From: Robertmurraya dakarensis
GTDB lineage: Bacteria > Bacillota > Bacilli > Bacillales > Cytobacillaceae
Length of the DNA stretch: 64,000 nt
Assembly: GCF_900156875.1 (NCBI RefSeq)
Contig: NZ_LT707409.1
Coordinates: 2,641,057 to 2,705,056, forward strand
Reading direction: 5' to 3'
Both the position numbers and the translations under genes were made by a program. The notes below the pieces were generated by a model. The model did no database searches and had not been told where the DNA came from. It saw only the letters and a program-made list of their open reading frames with translations. This document shows positions 53,854 to 62,995 of this stretch, in pieces; position 1 is the stretch's first letter, and each line of letters begins with the position of its first letter.

Positions 53854-55211
53854 TATTTCCCCTCCTTCCCTTCATCTTCTTTTTGATAAGCCCAATCTAA
53901 TAGCTGTACCGTATGCACAACTTGTTGGTTTCTTCCATATTTTTGCACGCCAATGGCCATTTGCAGCATACAACCTGGATTGCCCATCGAAATCATTTCC
54001 ACATCATCAGGGACGTTTTCCATCTTGCTTTCCAGCACCGCACCAGCCATTTCTGGATTGGTAATATTATAAACGCCAGCACTTCCACAGCAGCGGTCAG
54101 AGTTTGGCATATGAACCATTTCAACCCCTGGAATATTAAGGAGCAGATCGCGCGGCTCCTGCCGGATACCCTGGCCATGTGCAAGGTGACACGCATCGTG
54201 ATACGTAATCCGCTTGTTAATCTCTGCCTTTGGCTTTTCATAACCTGTATCATAAAGATATTTTGAGATATCCTCTACTTTTTTAGAAAACTCTTCCGCT
54301 TTCTCATGCCATTCTGGCTCCTCACGGAATAATTCCGGATACTCCTTTAACATACAGCCGCAGCCAGCCGCATTAACAATGATTTTTTCAGAGTCCTGAA
54401 ACGCTTCAATGTTTTGCTTCGCAAGCTTTCGCCCTGTCTCTCGGTCACCAGCATGAACATGGAGGGCACCGCAGCATGTTTGGTTTTTCGGTATTTTCAC
54501 GTCATTCCCATTCCGTGTCAGTACGTTAATCGTTGCTTCATTAATATCACCGAACATCACATCCATGACACAGCCCGTTAAGAAAGAGACCTCATGCTTT
54601 GACTCACCCTTCGCCTTGATGACGTTTTCATTTTTATATTTTTTACGTACAGATTCCTTGATTTCCGGCATGATCGATTCCATCTCTACCAGATGCTTCG
54701 GCATGATGTTTATCAGCCCTGTTTTCCTTACCGCCTTTTGCAGACCGCTTTTTTGGTAAAATTTTAAGAGTCCTCCCAAAGAATCTAAGCGGTTAGGGTG
54801 CGGGAATAACCCCTCTAGTATGGCTTTGCTGACCGTGCCCTTCCATCCTGTTAGCGGCATCGCTTGACGAACCTGCCCTCTCGCTTCTTCAATTAAACCT
54901 CCGACATCAACATCCGCCGGACACGCCGTTGTACAAGCGCGGCAATCCAAACACTGAAAGACTGGATCTGCAAACATCTCATTTACTTTCAGCTTTCCTT
55001 CAGCAACCGACTTGATTAAATGAACACGTCCGCGCGGAGAATGCTGCTCCTGTCCGGTATGTTCGTAGGTAGGACAAGATTCCAAACACATACCGCAGTG
55101 TACACAATCCGCCCATTTATTTTCATCTGGCGGGTCACTCCATAAATAATTGCTCAAACTGTTAGTTGTACAAGATGGATCTGCTTTAATATCCATTTCT
55201 CTTACGCTCAC
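53853..55211 (-). CDS. glcF: Glycolate oxidase iron-sulfur subunit GlcF (locus 2)
   Basis: About 452 residues, with two 4Fe-4S motifs (CVHCGMCLESCP and CLDCRACTTACP) and two CCG domains (TCCGALHVHAG, RCCGSAGVYN). Possible starts are TTG at 55229, GTG at 55211 and ATG at 55196. I choose the GTG because GGGGGGAT lies six bases ahead and it begins just after the glcE stop. Works with GlcD and GlcE to oxidise glycolate at the membrane. Confidence 0.9.
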   Translation of the reverse strand: MSVREMDIKADPSCTTNSLSNYLWSDPPDENKWADCVHCGMCLESCPTYEHTGQEQHSPRGRVHLIKSVAEGKLKVNEMFADPVFQCLDCRACTTACPADVDVGGLIEEARGQVRQAMPLTGWKGTVSKAILEGLFPHPNRLDSLGGLLKFYQKSGLQKAVRKTGLINIMPKHLVEMESIMPEIKESVRKKYKNENVIKAKGESKHEVSFLTGCVMDVMFGDINEATINVLTRNGNDVKIPKNQTCCGALHVHAGDRETGRKLAKQNIEAFQDSEKIIVNAAGCGCMLKEYPELFREEPEWHEKAEEFSKKVEDISKYLYDTGYEKPKAEINKRITYHDACHLAHGQGIRQEPRDLLLNIPGVEMVHMPNSDRCCGSAGVYNITNPEMAGAVLESKMENVPDDVEMISMGNPGCMLQMAIGVQKYGRNQQVVHTVQLLDWAYQKEDEGKEGK

Positions 55212-55212
55212 C

Positions 55213-56553
55213 TTATATCCCCCCAACAAACCTTCTAGGATTCATAATTCCATTGCTATCGATTTTCGATTTAATTCCTTGCAGAAGGAAGAAATAGGAT
55301 GGGTTATCTCCCCATACATTGACCTTCTGTCTTAAGGAGTATGGAAGATGCTTCACAATCGCATAGCCGTTATTCTTTTCGGCAGATTCTCTAAGGTGTT
55401 TTATGGCTGATTCAACATCACCGATCGCACCGCGCACATGGATTTGACACAGACCATGACCAAGCCCGCCGTGCGCCTCAACGACTAAATTATGGCTGTC
55501 ACGAAGGAGTTCGCTTTCTCTTACAATCTCAAGTACATCAAGATTCACCACGCCGACTTTTAAGGAAGCTTCCGTTTCATTTGTTGAACTGCTTCTTGCT
55601 CCATTAGGGCCATTTTTATAAAAAGCATTCCAAAATTCTTGTGCCTTTTCTCTTTTGTAAATCTCCAACTTCGCCTCAAACGGCTTCATTTTCTTAACCA
55701 TATCTTCCTGATAATGAACCGAGCTCTCAACATCCTCGAAAGCGATTACCAATGTATAAAGCTTTTCTCCCGTTAATTTTTCTGATAAAGAAGGGCTTAA
55801 GAGCTCCAACGAAACCGGTTCTAGCATGGAATCTAAAAGCTTTACTGCGAACGATTTCATTTCGTCTGATTTACCTTCAGGAAAAGATAAAAGAATAAGA
55901 CTTTCATATTTCGGCAGAGGGCGCAGCTTTAACGTTACTTCAGATAATACACCTAACGTCCCCATCGAACCGATGAATAATTTGTTCATATCGTATCCTG
56001 CTACATTTTTAACAACCTTGCCTCCAGCACGAATCACCTGGCCATCCGGATAGACCACTCTGAGGCCGATCACGGCATCCCGTGAAGACCCGTAGCCTAA
56101 GCGCTTCGGTCCGCTTTCATTCGCCGCAATGATTCCGCCTATAGTGGCATCTTCTGGCCATGCTGGGTCAAGTGCAATTTTTTGATTATGCTTAGCAAGA
56201 TAGTCCTGAAGTTCTTTAAAAGAGGTACCAGGCTTTACGGTTAATGTCATATCTCCAACGGTATGCTCAACAATTCCTTTATAGTTTTCAAGCGAGAGCA
56301 GTAAATCATTATTCTCAGAAAGACCGCCAAATCCTCTCTTTGTCCCGCCGCTAACGACAGATATGGTTTTTCCATTAAGATTTGCATAGTTTAAAAGCTT
56401 TGAAATTTCCTCTTCAGTTTCTGGACAAACCTTCACCTTGCCGCTGTTTCCCAGAGGATGATCTAACTCATGATTTTCCCCTATACGTTCTTCGGGTAAA
56501 ATCATTTTTAATTCATTGACTAAATCAGCTGTAACCACTCTGTACACCTCCAA
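55213..56553 (-). CDS. glcE: Glycolate oxidase FAD-binding subunit GlcE
   Basis: A 446-residue protein with a PCMH FAD domain: VSGGTKRGFGGLSENNDLLLSLENYKGI near 62-90 and ATIGGIIAANESGPKRLGYGSSRDAVIGLRVVYPDGQVIRAGGKVVKNVAGYDMNKLFIGSMGTLGVLSEVTLKLRP near 137-212. A shorter, divergent C-domain follows. GlcE is the second flavin subunit of the three-part glycolate oxidase. First structural gene, 14 bases after the GntR gene. Confidence 0.9.
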   Translation of the reverse strand: MEVYRVVTADLVNELKMILPEERIGENHELDHPLGNSGKVKVCPETEEEISKLLNYANLNGKTISVVSGGTKRGFGGLSENNDLLLSLENYKGIVEHTVGDMTLTVKPGTSFKELQDYLAKHNQKIALDPAWPEDATIGGIIAANESGPKRLGYGSSRDAVIGLRVVYPDGQVIRAGGKVVKNVAGYDMNKLFIGSMGTLGVLSEVTLKLRPLPKYESLILLSFPEGKSDEMKSFAVKLLDSMLEPVSLELLSPSLSEKLTGEKLYTLVIAFEDVESSVHYQEDMVKKMKPFEAKLEIYKREKAQEFWNAFYKNGPNGARSSSTNETEASLKVGVVNLDVLEIVRESELLRDSHNLVVEAHGGLGHGLCQIHVRGAIGDVESAIKHLRESAEKNNGYAIVKHLPYSLRQKVNVWGDNPSYFFLLQGIKSKIDSNGIMNPRRFVGGI

Positions 56554-56567
56554 TGTCTCTACTACTG

Positions 56568-57266
56568 TTATTGCGATATTTCATGCAAAATGCTGTTCTT
56601 TAAAATGTTCTCAACATAATCTAAATGCTCTATCATCGCTTGTCCTGCGTTCCCCTGTTTACTATTTTTAATAGCTTGATAGATAGATTCATGCTGTGCA
56701 TCTATTTTCATTACAATGGATTGATTTTCTTGGATGTATTGGTGAAAGTCATTCATGGCTTTTTTCGTGGTAGTTGAGATGAATTGCATAAGTTGAGTAA
56801 TAATATCATTTCCCGTTGCGTTTGCTATAGCCATGTGGAAGTTATAATCAGATTCCCAGCCTTGTGAGTTTTCGTTAAAAAGCGCATTCTCCATTGCTTC
56901 AAGGTCAATGTCATTTCGATTTAATGCTGCTGTCTCTGCAATGCCAGGTTCGAGAATTTTTCTTACTTGAAAAAGCTGACGAATGTCTTTAATGTCTGGA
57001 AGAATCAATTGACTGGTAAATAATTTCGTAGAATCAAATTTACGTATAAATGTCCCTTCTCCTTGTTTTACATCTACCGCCCCTTTCCCTTTTAGTGTAA
57101 TGATGGCATCTCGAACAGCAGACCTGCCGACACCAAACATTTCACAAAGTTCACGAACAGACGGAAGCTTTTCCCCTGGGAGAAAGGTACCCTCCTCAAT
57201 TAGCTTTTCAACTTGTTCTACAACAGACTCTGAAACCTTCTTAATTGAGATCTTTTTTACATTCAC
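56568..57266 (-). CDS. FadR/GntR-family regulator of the glycolate operon
   Basis: 232 residues: GntR winged helix (about 10-72, EQVEKLIEEGTFLPGEKLPSVRELCEMFGVGRSAVRDAIITLKGKGAVDVKQGEGTFIR) and FCD effector domain (about 90-220) with metal-type residues in NFHMAIANATGND and QHESIYQAIKNS. Members such as GlcC, LldR and LutR sense glycolate or lactate. It is the first gene of the glcEFD operon, so it probably regulates its own operon from the palindrome at 57302. Confidence 0.9.
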   Translation of the reverse strand: MNVKKISIKKVSESVVEQVEKLIEEGTFLPGEKLPSVRELCEMFGVGRSAVRDAIITLKGKGAVDVKQGEGTFIRKFDSTKLFTSQLILPDIKDIRQLFQVRKILEPGIAETAALNRNDIDLEAMENALFNENSQGWESDYNFHMAIANATGNDIITQLMQFISTTTKKAMNDFHQYIQENQSIVMKIDAQHESIYQAIKNSKQGNAGQAMIEHLDYVENILKNSILHEISQ

Positions 57267-57301
57267 GAATTCCCCTCCATCTTGGTTGTTCTATCTGGTT
57301 T

Positions 57302-57320
57302 TCAGATATCTGATATCTGA
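57302..57320. promoter_or_regulatory. 19-bp palindrome, candidate GntR operator
   Basis: TCAGATATCTGATATCTGA: perfect 9-base arms around a central T, 36 bases before the regulator's start codon. Position and symmetry fit autoregulation by the FadR-type protein. Confidence 0.55.
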
Positions 57321-57446
57321 TCTATAACAGCTAATTACTATTAAACCATCGACTTTATCATTTTTCAATAAGTTTTTTGAATTTAAATAAAAATCAGAAA
57401 TAATGAACTCGCTTCTCTTTCGCTGCATACAATAATAATAATATTA

Positions 57447-57461
57447 ATGTAAGCGCTATCA
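57447..57461. promoter_or_regulatory. cre site between the glycolate regulator and the small zinc-motif gene
   Basis: ATGTAAGCGCTATCA matches WTGNAANCGNWNNCW completely and differs by few bases from the cre upstream of the glycerate permease. It is about 180 bases upstream of the GntR gene and just ahead of a plus-strand TATAAT (57468-57473), so it could control either gene. Confidence 0.6.
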
Positions 57462-57552
57462 TTTCCTTATAATAATTGGTAATTATTTTGTGAATACATG
57501 TATAAATTCTGCTCATTTATTAAAAACTATAATAAAAATCGAGGTGAATTCC

Positions 57553-57762
57553 ATGGGGCTCCTAAATGCTTTTAATGAGTGGAGAACAGCACGTTACGAG
57601 AATCATGTGACGCAGATGAAAGATGAAAACAAATGTCCGGAATGCTACGGAAGAGGATTCTTGATCTATCCTGCCAACGAGTTCGTCTATCTTGCTAACC
57701 CGTTTGAATGCCCTGGCTGCAATGGGAGCGGGCTTTATAGCGAGTGGTCGGACCTAGTTTAA
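57553..57762 (+). CDS. Small protein with two DnaJ-like CxxCxGxG motifs
   Basis: A 69-residue protein, MGLLNAFNEWRTARYENHV at the start, with CPECYGRGF (about 28-36) and CPGCNGSGL (about 53-61). The paired CxxC-x-G-x-G knuckles should hold one zinc ion, as in the DnaJ cysteine-rich region. Start is the ATG with GAGGTGA upstream; a longer frame from 57490 lacks a ribosome site. Family known to me only as small conserved Bacillus proteins of no defined function. Own terminator at 57778. Confidence 0.75.
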   Translation: MGLLNAFNEWRTARYENHVTQMKDENKCPECYGRGFLIYPANEFVYLANPFECPGCNGSGLYSEWSDLV

Positions 57763-57777
57763 ACAAGCCTAATAAAA

Positions 57778-57816
57778 ATGCACAAGAGGTGTAAGTTGGC
57801 CTCTTGTGCATTTTTT
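57778..57816 (+). terminator. Terminator of the small zinc-motif gene
   Basis: ATGCACAAGAGG pairs with CCTCTTGTGCAT, then TTTTT. Confidence 0.92.
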
Positions 57817-57888
57817 ATGGGCATTTGACACGGACATTGATGCTGAGCGGGCGCTCATGGACCGGTTTTCTCCAAAAATAACAAACTA

Positions 57889-58016
57889 GGGTCTTTAGAG
57901 AGATTCTTATGACCTATTATCAGGTGATTTTTCACTTTTTGGGTCATTAGAAACTTCTCATGACCCTTTTATCAATTATTTTTCACTTTTTGGGCTATTA
58001 GAACTTCTCTTATAAC
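57889..58016. repeat. Degenerate tandem hairpin repeats, three copies
   Basis: Copies begin near 57889, 57941 and 57992 (spacing 52 and 51). The first two each have GGTC near the start and GACC about 25 bases later (for example GGTCAT pairing with ATGACC), then a shared linker containing TTTTTCACTTTTTG. The same layout, a 25-base hairpin core plus a linker of similar length, is seen at 4371-5003. No coding sequence in 57817-58163. Confidence 0.7.
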
Positions 58017-58163
58017 AGAGTAACTTCCAGTATATTACATATTTAAGTTTTAAAAATTTTATTTAAACAAGGTTTTTCCGAAAAATTACATATCTTCTTG
58101 CAAAAGTTCCTTTTTCAACAAACATCTTCCATATATCCCCTATTTCAAGCTTAATCAAGCCAG

Positions 58164-59087
58164 TCACGAGCGCCGGCTGCTCTTCGGGTCAAATGCATCC
58201 CGAAGCCCATCACCAATAAAGTTGATGCAAAGTACAGTCACCAAGATCGCCAGCCCCGGCGGCAGCCACGCCTCAGGGCTATTGCGCAGCACCCGGATGC
58301 TTTGTGCCTCGGAGATCATATTTCCCCATGTTGGCGTTGGCTGTGGGATTCCGAAGCCAATAAAGCTCAGCGCGGATTCGATAATGATGTAAGTCGCCAT
58401 CATCAACGTGGCGTTAACAACAATGGGCCCAATCGCGTTTGGCATGAAGTGTTTTAAAATTATTCGCAAATCACTTGCGCCAATTGCTTTTGCTCCTTGT
58501 ATAAATTCCTGTTCCCTAAGTTTTAAATAAGCACCTCGGATGATCCTCGTTAAATTAGGCCACGAAGTTAACGCAATAATCGCGACAAAAATGCCAATCG
58601 TTACTTTTTCTAAAATCGCGACGATCGTTAAGCACAGAACTAAAAACGGCAGCATAAGCATCAGATCGGTCAGCCGCATAATGATGGCATCGACTTTTCC
58701 GCCGTAATAACCTGCCAGCGAGCCTAGCGTGACCCCGATGATCAAGGTAAAAAACATTGCACTGAAGCCAACAATAAGCGAAACACGTCCTCCATATAAA
58801 AGACGGCTTAAATTATCCCGGCCAGAACTGTCTGTACCTAATGGATGATCATCACTTGGGGGACGTTCAATCAACATTAAGTTCGTTTTCGTTGGACTGT
58901 GATCCGTCAAAAATGGAGCGCAAATAACAGCTGAAATAATCACTATAAGGACAACGACACTGACAACGGCCAGTTTGTTTTTTAAGAACCTTCGCAGTGC
59001 AATTTGTGATGGACTTGTTCCGCGAACCCCTTTTTTTACTCCAACGGCAGAGTTTCCATCAATATTTCCTTGGGGTTTCAATTCCAT
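58164..59087 (-). CDS. Oligopeptide/dipeptide ABC permease, OppC/DppC type
   Basis: A 307-residue permease with an N-terminal OppC_N helix (about 35-55) and the BPD_transp_1 domain. The EAA loop is EQEFIQGAKAIGASDLRIILKHFMPNAIGPI near 190-220, and HPLGTDSSGRDNLSRLLYGGRVSL near 82-105 is typical of this class. The last gene of the operon, 12 bases after the OppB-type gene. Confidence 0.9.
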   Translation of the reverse strand: MELKPQGNIDGNSAVGVKKGVRGTSPSQIALRRFLKNKLAVVSVVVLIVIISAVICAPFLTDHSPTKTNLMLIERPPSDDHPLGTDSSGRDNLSRLLYGGRVSLIVGFSAMFFTLIIGVTLGSLAGYYGGKVDAIIMRLTDLMLMLPFLVLCLTIVAILEKVTIGIFVAIIALTSWPNLTRIIRGAYLKLREQEFIQGAKAIGASDLRIILKHFMPNAIGPIVVNATLMMATYIIIESALSFIGFGIPQPTPTWGNMISEAQSIRVLRNSPEAWLPPGLAILVTVLCINFIGDGLRDAFDPKSSRRS

Positions 59088-59098
59088 GATTTCTCACC

Positions 59099-60061
59099 TC
59101 AATCATAGCGGATTCGTGGATCAACGATACTGTAGAAAATATCAGCAAGTAAATTTCCAACCAGGACAAATAAACCGAGCATTAAGTTGATTGTCATAAT
59201 CACTGGATAGTCCCTGTTTCCAATAGAGCTGATGAATAATGTGCCAATTCCGGGATACTGAAAGACTGCTTCCGTGATGACAGCGCCGCTTAGCAATATT
59301 CCAATTTCGAGCCCAAGCAAGGTAATAATCGGAATCAATGCATTGCGGAGTGTGTGCTTGTACAAGATCACTGGTTCTGTCATTCCCTTCGCTCTTGCAG
59401 TCCGGATATAGTCGCTGCCGAGCACATCCAAAACCTCAGACCGCATGTACCTCATATAAGTAGCAGTTCCTGCTAAACCAAGAGTGATGCCAGGGAGAAT
59501 TAGATGCTGAAGTTTATTAAAAAATAACTCAAGCCCTTCTAATCCTGGTTTACTGACAGACCCTTGGGCGGGCAGCCATCCGAGTTGAATCGAAAAGACA
59601 TAGATCGCCACAAGACCGAAGAAGAAATTTGGGACAGCCAACCCGAAAAATCCGAAAGCCGTCGCCCCGTAATCTAACAGCGAATAAGGGTGCCGTGCCG
59701 AATAAATGCCGATCGGAATCGCAACGATTATTGTAATAAAAATCGTAAAAATACCAAGATAAACGGTGTTGCTTAACCTTTCAGCGATCAATTCTGATAC
59801 AGACCGTCCTTTATAAATGAGCGAATCACCAAAGTCACCTCTAACAGCACCTTTTAGCCAATTCCAATATTGAACATGAACAGGATCGTTCAGACCAAGT
59901 GCCTCTCTTTGTTTTTCATAAACTTCTCGATCAACATTCGGATCCATTTTTCCCGTAAAAGGATCTCCAGGGGCAGCTAGAATAAGAGCAAAAACCAAAA
60001 CGGTCAGGATAAACAGCATGGGAATAAACACCAAAATACGCCGGATGATGTATTTGTACAA
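59099..60061 (-). CDS. Oligopeptide/dipeptide ABC permease, OppB/DppB type
   Basis: A 320-residue permease of about six helices. The start MYKYIIRRILVFIPMLFILTVLVFALILAAPGDP and the EAA loop SDYIRTARAKGMTEPVILYKHTLRNALIPIITLLG are typical. It forms a heterodimer channel with the OppC-type protein. Confidence 0.9.
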   Translation of the reverse strand: MYKYIIRRILVFIPMLFILTVLVFALILAAPGDPFTGKMDPNVDREVYEKQREALGLNDPVHVQYWNWLKGAVRGDFGDSLIYKGRSVSELIAERLSNTVYLGIFTIFITIIVAIPIGIYSARHPYSLLDYGATAFGFFGLAVPNFFFGLVAIYVFSIQLGWLPAQGSVSKPGLEGLELFFNKLQHLILPGITLGLAGTATYMRYMRSEVLDVLGSDYIRTARAKGMTEPVILYKHTLRNALIPIITLLGLEIGILLSGAVITEAVFQYPGIGTLFISSIGNRDYPVIMTINLMLGLFVLVGNLLADIFYSIVDPRIRYD

Positions 60062-60141
60062 CGTGATCAGCCCTCCTTTTACAAGAAAAGAACGTTGCGC
60101 GGAGACCGAACGTCCTTTTCTTGACTGTCATTTCAATGTTT

Positions 60142-61902
60142 TCACTCTGTTACATACCAAAGATGTGTTTTATTAATAAAATTGTATGGCAGGACATCAA
60201 CATTTTTCAGACGGCTGTTATGTGCGTATAACTTGTTCTGAGCATATAGAATTAACGCAGGCAGATCCTCGCCAAATTCCACTTGCCATTCGCTATATTT
60301 TTGTTTGCGGAACTCTTCTTCAAATGCATCTGGTGCTGTTGAAGCTTCTTTTAAAAGTGCGTCAGCATCCGGGTTATGCCAGCGTGAATAATTGTAAGCT
60401 GCTGTCGAGGACCATAAACCACTTGGATCAGGATCCGTACTATCCAAGCTCCAGCCAAGCAAATAAAAATCCCAATCTTGGGCATTCTTTTCAAGATCCT
60501 CGAAATAGCTTTGCGCTTCCTTCGGCTGGCGAAGGTCAATGTTAATGCCTACCTCTTCTAAGAACTCTTCAATAATTGGAGCTGACCTTTCGCGAAGCTG
60601 ATTTCCAGTTGGATAGTTTAAATTTAATATCCACTCTTCTCCGTCTGGATTTTCACGGAAGCCATCACCATCAAGATCGACATACCCCGCTTCTTCAAGG
60701 AGTTCCTTAGCTTGTTCTGGATCATATTCGTATTGCGGTGGATTAGTATCATCATAGGCCCAGAATTGAGTAGCGATCGGTGAGTTTTGCACCGTGCCTT
60801 TTCCATATAACAAGCCATCAATGATACCTTGACGGTCAACTGCGTATGCAATCGCCTGACGGACCTTTTGATCTTTTAATTTTTCATTGACTGTCCACTT
60901 CGATGGATCAAGCGTCATATCTCCTTTTGCACGGTGATTGACCATCATTCCCATAATTTGATAGCCAAAATCAGCCTGCTCGATGATTTCGATATGTTCC
61001 ATATCCTCAACAATTTCATAGTCAGCAGCCTGGAAACCATTCGGCTCCGCGACAAAGTCAATTTCCCCATTTTCTAGTAATCCTAAAATAACGGCTTGAT
61101 CGACGACTCTCCAAATAACGCTGTCAAGATAGGGTTCACCTTGCCAGTAGTCTGCATGCTTTTCAAGAACATACTGCTCCCCTTGCACCATTTCCGTAAA
61201 TTTGAACGGACCTGTACCAATTACTTCCCCGGCATTGCGTGATGCACTTGCGGCAGGCATGTCAGCAATCGGGATATCTTTAAAAATATGTTCGGGAATG
61301 ATTTTGAAAGCTGCATCAGAAAGAGCTTTTACATTTGGCTCTGCAAACTTAAAGGTCACAGTCAAATCATCTTCAGCTACAACACCTTGAAATTCGGAGC
61401 TTTCACCTGAGCTGAACTCCTCATAACCAAGTAGTTTTTCGGCATAGTAGGAACGAATCCCGCCGGCCTCAATGTAACCAGGCGATGAAAGAATTTTATA
61501 CGTAAAGACCACATCATCTGCTGTAAAAGGTTCTCCGTCATGCCAAGTTACATTATCCTGTAAATGAAAGGTGACTTCAGTGTGATCTTCATTGAATGTC
61601 CAATCCTTAGCCAACTGCGGAATGAAACCAAGCGTCTTATCCTGACCTACCAACGCTTCATGTGTGATGTCTAGAATGTTCGCTTCATATGCTTCTTCAT
61701 AAAAGACAGGGTTAAACTGACCTGATGGAGCAGTGTCCATAGCACCGATAACGGTTCCACCCTTCTGCGGCCCTGCTTGTTCTGCATCCTTTTCATTCTC
61801 TTCATTTGTCGACGATGATTCGTTATTGCCTGAACATGCTGCCAGTACACCAAAGATTAAAACAAAGCTTAGCAGTAAAAACCATCTATTCTTTAAATTC
61901 AA
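60142..61902 (-). CDS. Peptide ABC substrate-binding lipoprotein (OppA/DppA type)
   Basis: A 586-residue SBP_bac_5 protein. Lipobox GVLAAC around residues 18-23, acidic linker, then AKDWTFNEDHTEVTFHLQDNVTWHDGEPFTADDVVFTYK near 103-141, the class signature. It binds peptides or, in some relatives, nickel or other ligands. TTG start with AAGGAGTG at good distance. Lies between the ATPase and permease genes of the operon. Confidence 0.9.
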   Translation of the reverse strand: MNLKNRWFLLLSFVLIFGVLAACSGNNESSSTNEENEKDAEQAGPQKGGTVIGAMDTAPSGQFNPVFYEEAYEANILDITHEALVGQDKTLGFIPQLAKDWTFNEDHTEVTFHLQDNVTWHDGEPFTADDVVFTYKILSSPGYIEAGGIRSYYAEKLLGYEEFSSGESSEFQGVVAEDDLTVTFKFAEPNVKALSDAAFKIIPEHIFKDIPIADMPAASASRNAGEVIGTGPFKFTEMVQGEQYVLEKHADYWQGEPYLDSVIWRVVDQAVILGLLENGEIDFVAEPNGFQAADYEIVEDMEHIEIIEQADFGYQIMGMMVNHRAKGDMTLDPSKWTVNEKLKDQKVRQAIAYAVDRQGIIDGLLYGKGTVQNSPIATQFWAYDDTNPPQYEYDPEQAKELLEEAGYVDLDGDGFRENPDGEEWILNLNYPTGNQLRERSAPIIEEFLEEVGINIDLRQPKEAQSYFEDLEKNAQDWDFYLLGWSLDSTDPDPSGLWSSTAAYNYSRWHNPDADALLKEASTAPDAFEEEFRKQKYSEWQVEFGEDLPALILYAQNKLYAHNSRLKNVDVLPYNFINKTHLWYVTE

Positions 61903-62005
61903 AAGCCTTCACTCCTTTTTCCGGAATATTCTTTATTTTAAAAAGTCCAAATTCCCCTATAAGACATTCCTAGCCCCATCACCCCCTTAACTGAACAACA
62001 TAACA

Positions 62006-62983
62006 CTACGCATAGAGATGGCAAGCAACCATATGGCCTTCTCCTGCATCCATTAACTCTGGACGTTCTACTGCACAGCGATCATGCGCCTTTGGGCAGC
62101 GCGTTCTGAATCCACAGCCAGATGGAGGATTCGCCGGACTCGGAAGATCACCTTTTAAAATAATTTTTTGACGGCGATTCAGGACATCGGTGGATGGCAC
62201 GGATGATAATAAGGCTTGTGTATAAGGATGAAGTGGATTTTCATAGAGGTTTTTCTTAGGAGCTATTTCTGCCAAACGTCCGAGATACATGACGGCTAGG
62301 CGATCGCTAATATGTTTCACCACGCTTAAATCATGTGCAATAAATAAATACGTTAAATTCAATTCTTCCTGCAAATCGGCCATTAAATTAAGGACCTGTG
62401 CTTGGATGGACACATCGAGAGAGGATACAGGCTCATCGCAAACAACAAATTTAGGATTTAAAGATAGAGCACGAGCAATACTGATGCGCTGACGCTGTCC
62501 TCCAGAAAATTCATGAGGATATTTCAATCTGTCGTCTGCACGCAGACCCACTTTCTCAAGCAGGCTGATTGCTTTTTCTTCCCTGATCCTTTTTTTGATA
62601 GATGTTTGCACAAGCAGCGGTTCTTCAATCAATTCCTGAACATTCATTTTTGGATTAAGCGAAGCATACGGGTCCTGAAACACGATTTGCATATCCCGCC
62701 GAAGCGGACGAAGCTGTCTATTTTTAAGCTTAGAGATATCCTCATTTTCAAAATAAATCCTGCCGTCTGTTGGTTCTAATAGGCGCAGGATTACCCGTCC
62801 AAGTGTGGATTTCCCCGATCCAGACTCCCCAACAATGCCCAGCGTCTCCCCCTTCACAATGCTGAGTGAAAGATCATCAACCGCCTTTATATGGCCGACA
62901 GTTCTCTTCATAATCCCGCCTTTAATAGGGAAGTATTTTTTGATATTCCTCGCTTCAAGTATATGATCTGTTTTTTGCGTCAT
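62006..62983 (-). CDS. Peptide ABC transporter ATPase, OppF/DppF type
   Basis: 325 residues with Walker [13 protein letters not shown], signature [14 protein letters not shown] and Walker [15 protein letters not shown]. The C-terminal oligo_HPY region has [23 protein letters not shown], the cysteine cluster common in this family. AAGGGGGC precedes the ATG; 12 bases after the OppD-type gene. Confidence 0.92.
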   Translation of the reverse strand: MTQKTDHILEARNIKKYFPIKGGIMKRTVGHIKAVDDLSLSIVKGETLGIVGESGSGKSTLGRVILRLLEPTDGRIYFENEDISKLKNRQLRPLRRDMQIVFQDPYASLNPKMNVQELIEEPLLVQTSIKKRIREEKAISLLEKVGLRADDRLKYPHEFSGGQRQRISIARALSLNPKFVVCDEPVSSLDVSIQAQVLNLMADLQEELNLTYLFIAHDLSVVKHISDRLAVMYLGRLAEIAPKKNLYENPLHPYTQALLSSVPSTDVLNRRQKIILKGDLPSPANPPSGCGFRTRCPKAHDRCAVERPELMDAGEGHMVACHLYA

Positions 62984-62995
62984 ATCATCGCCCCC

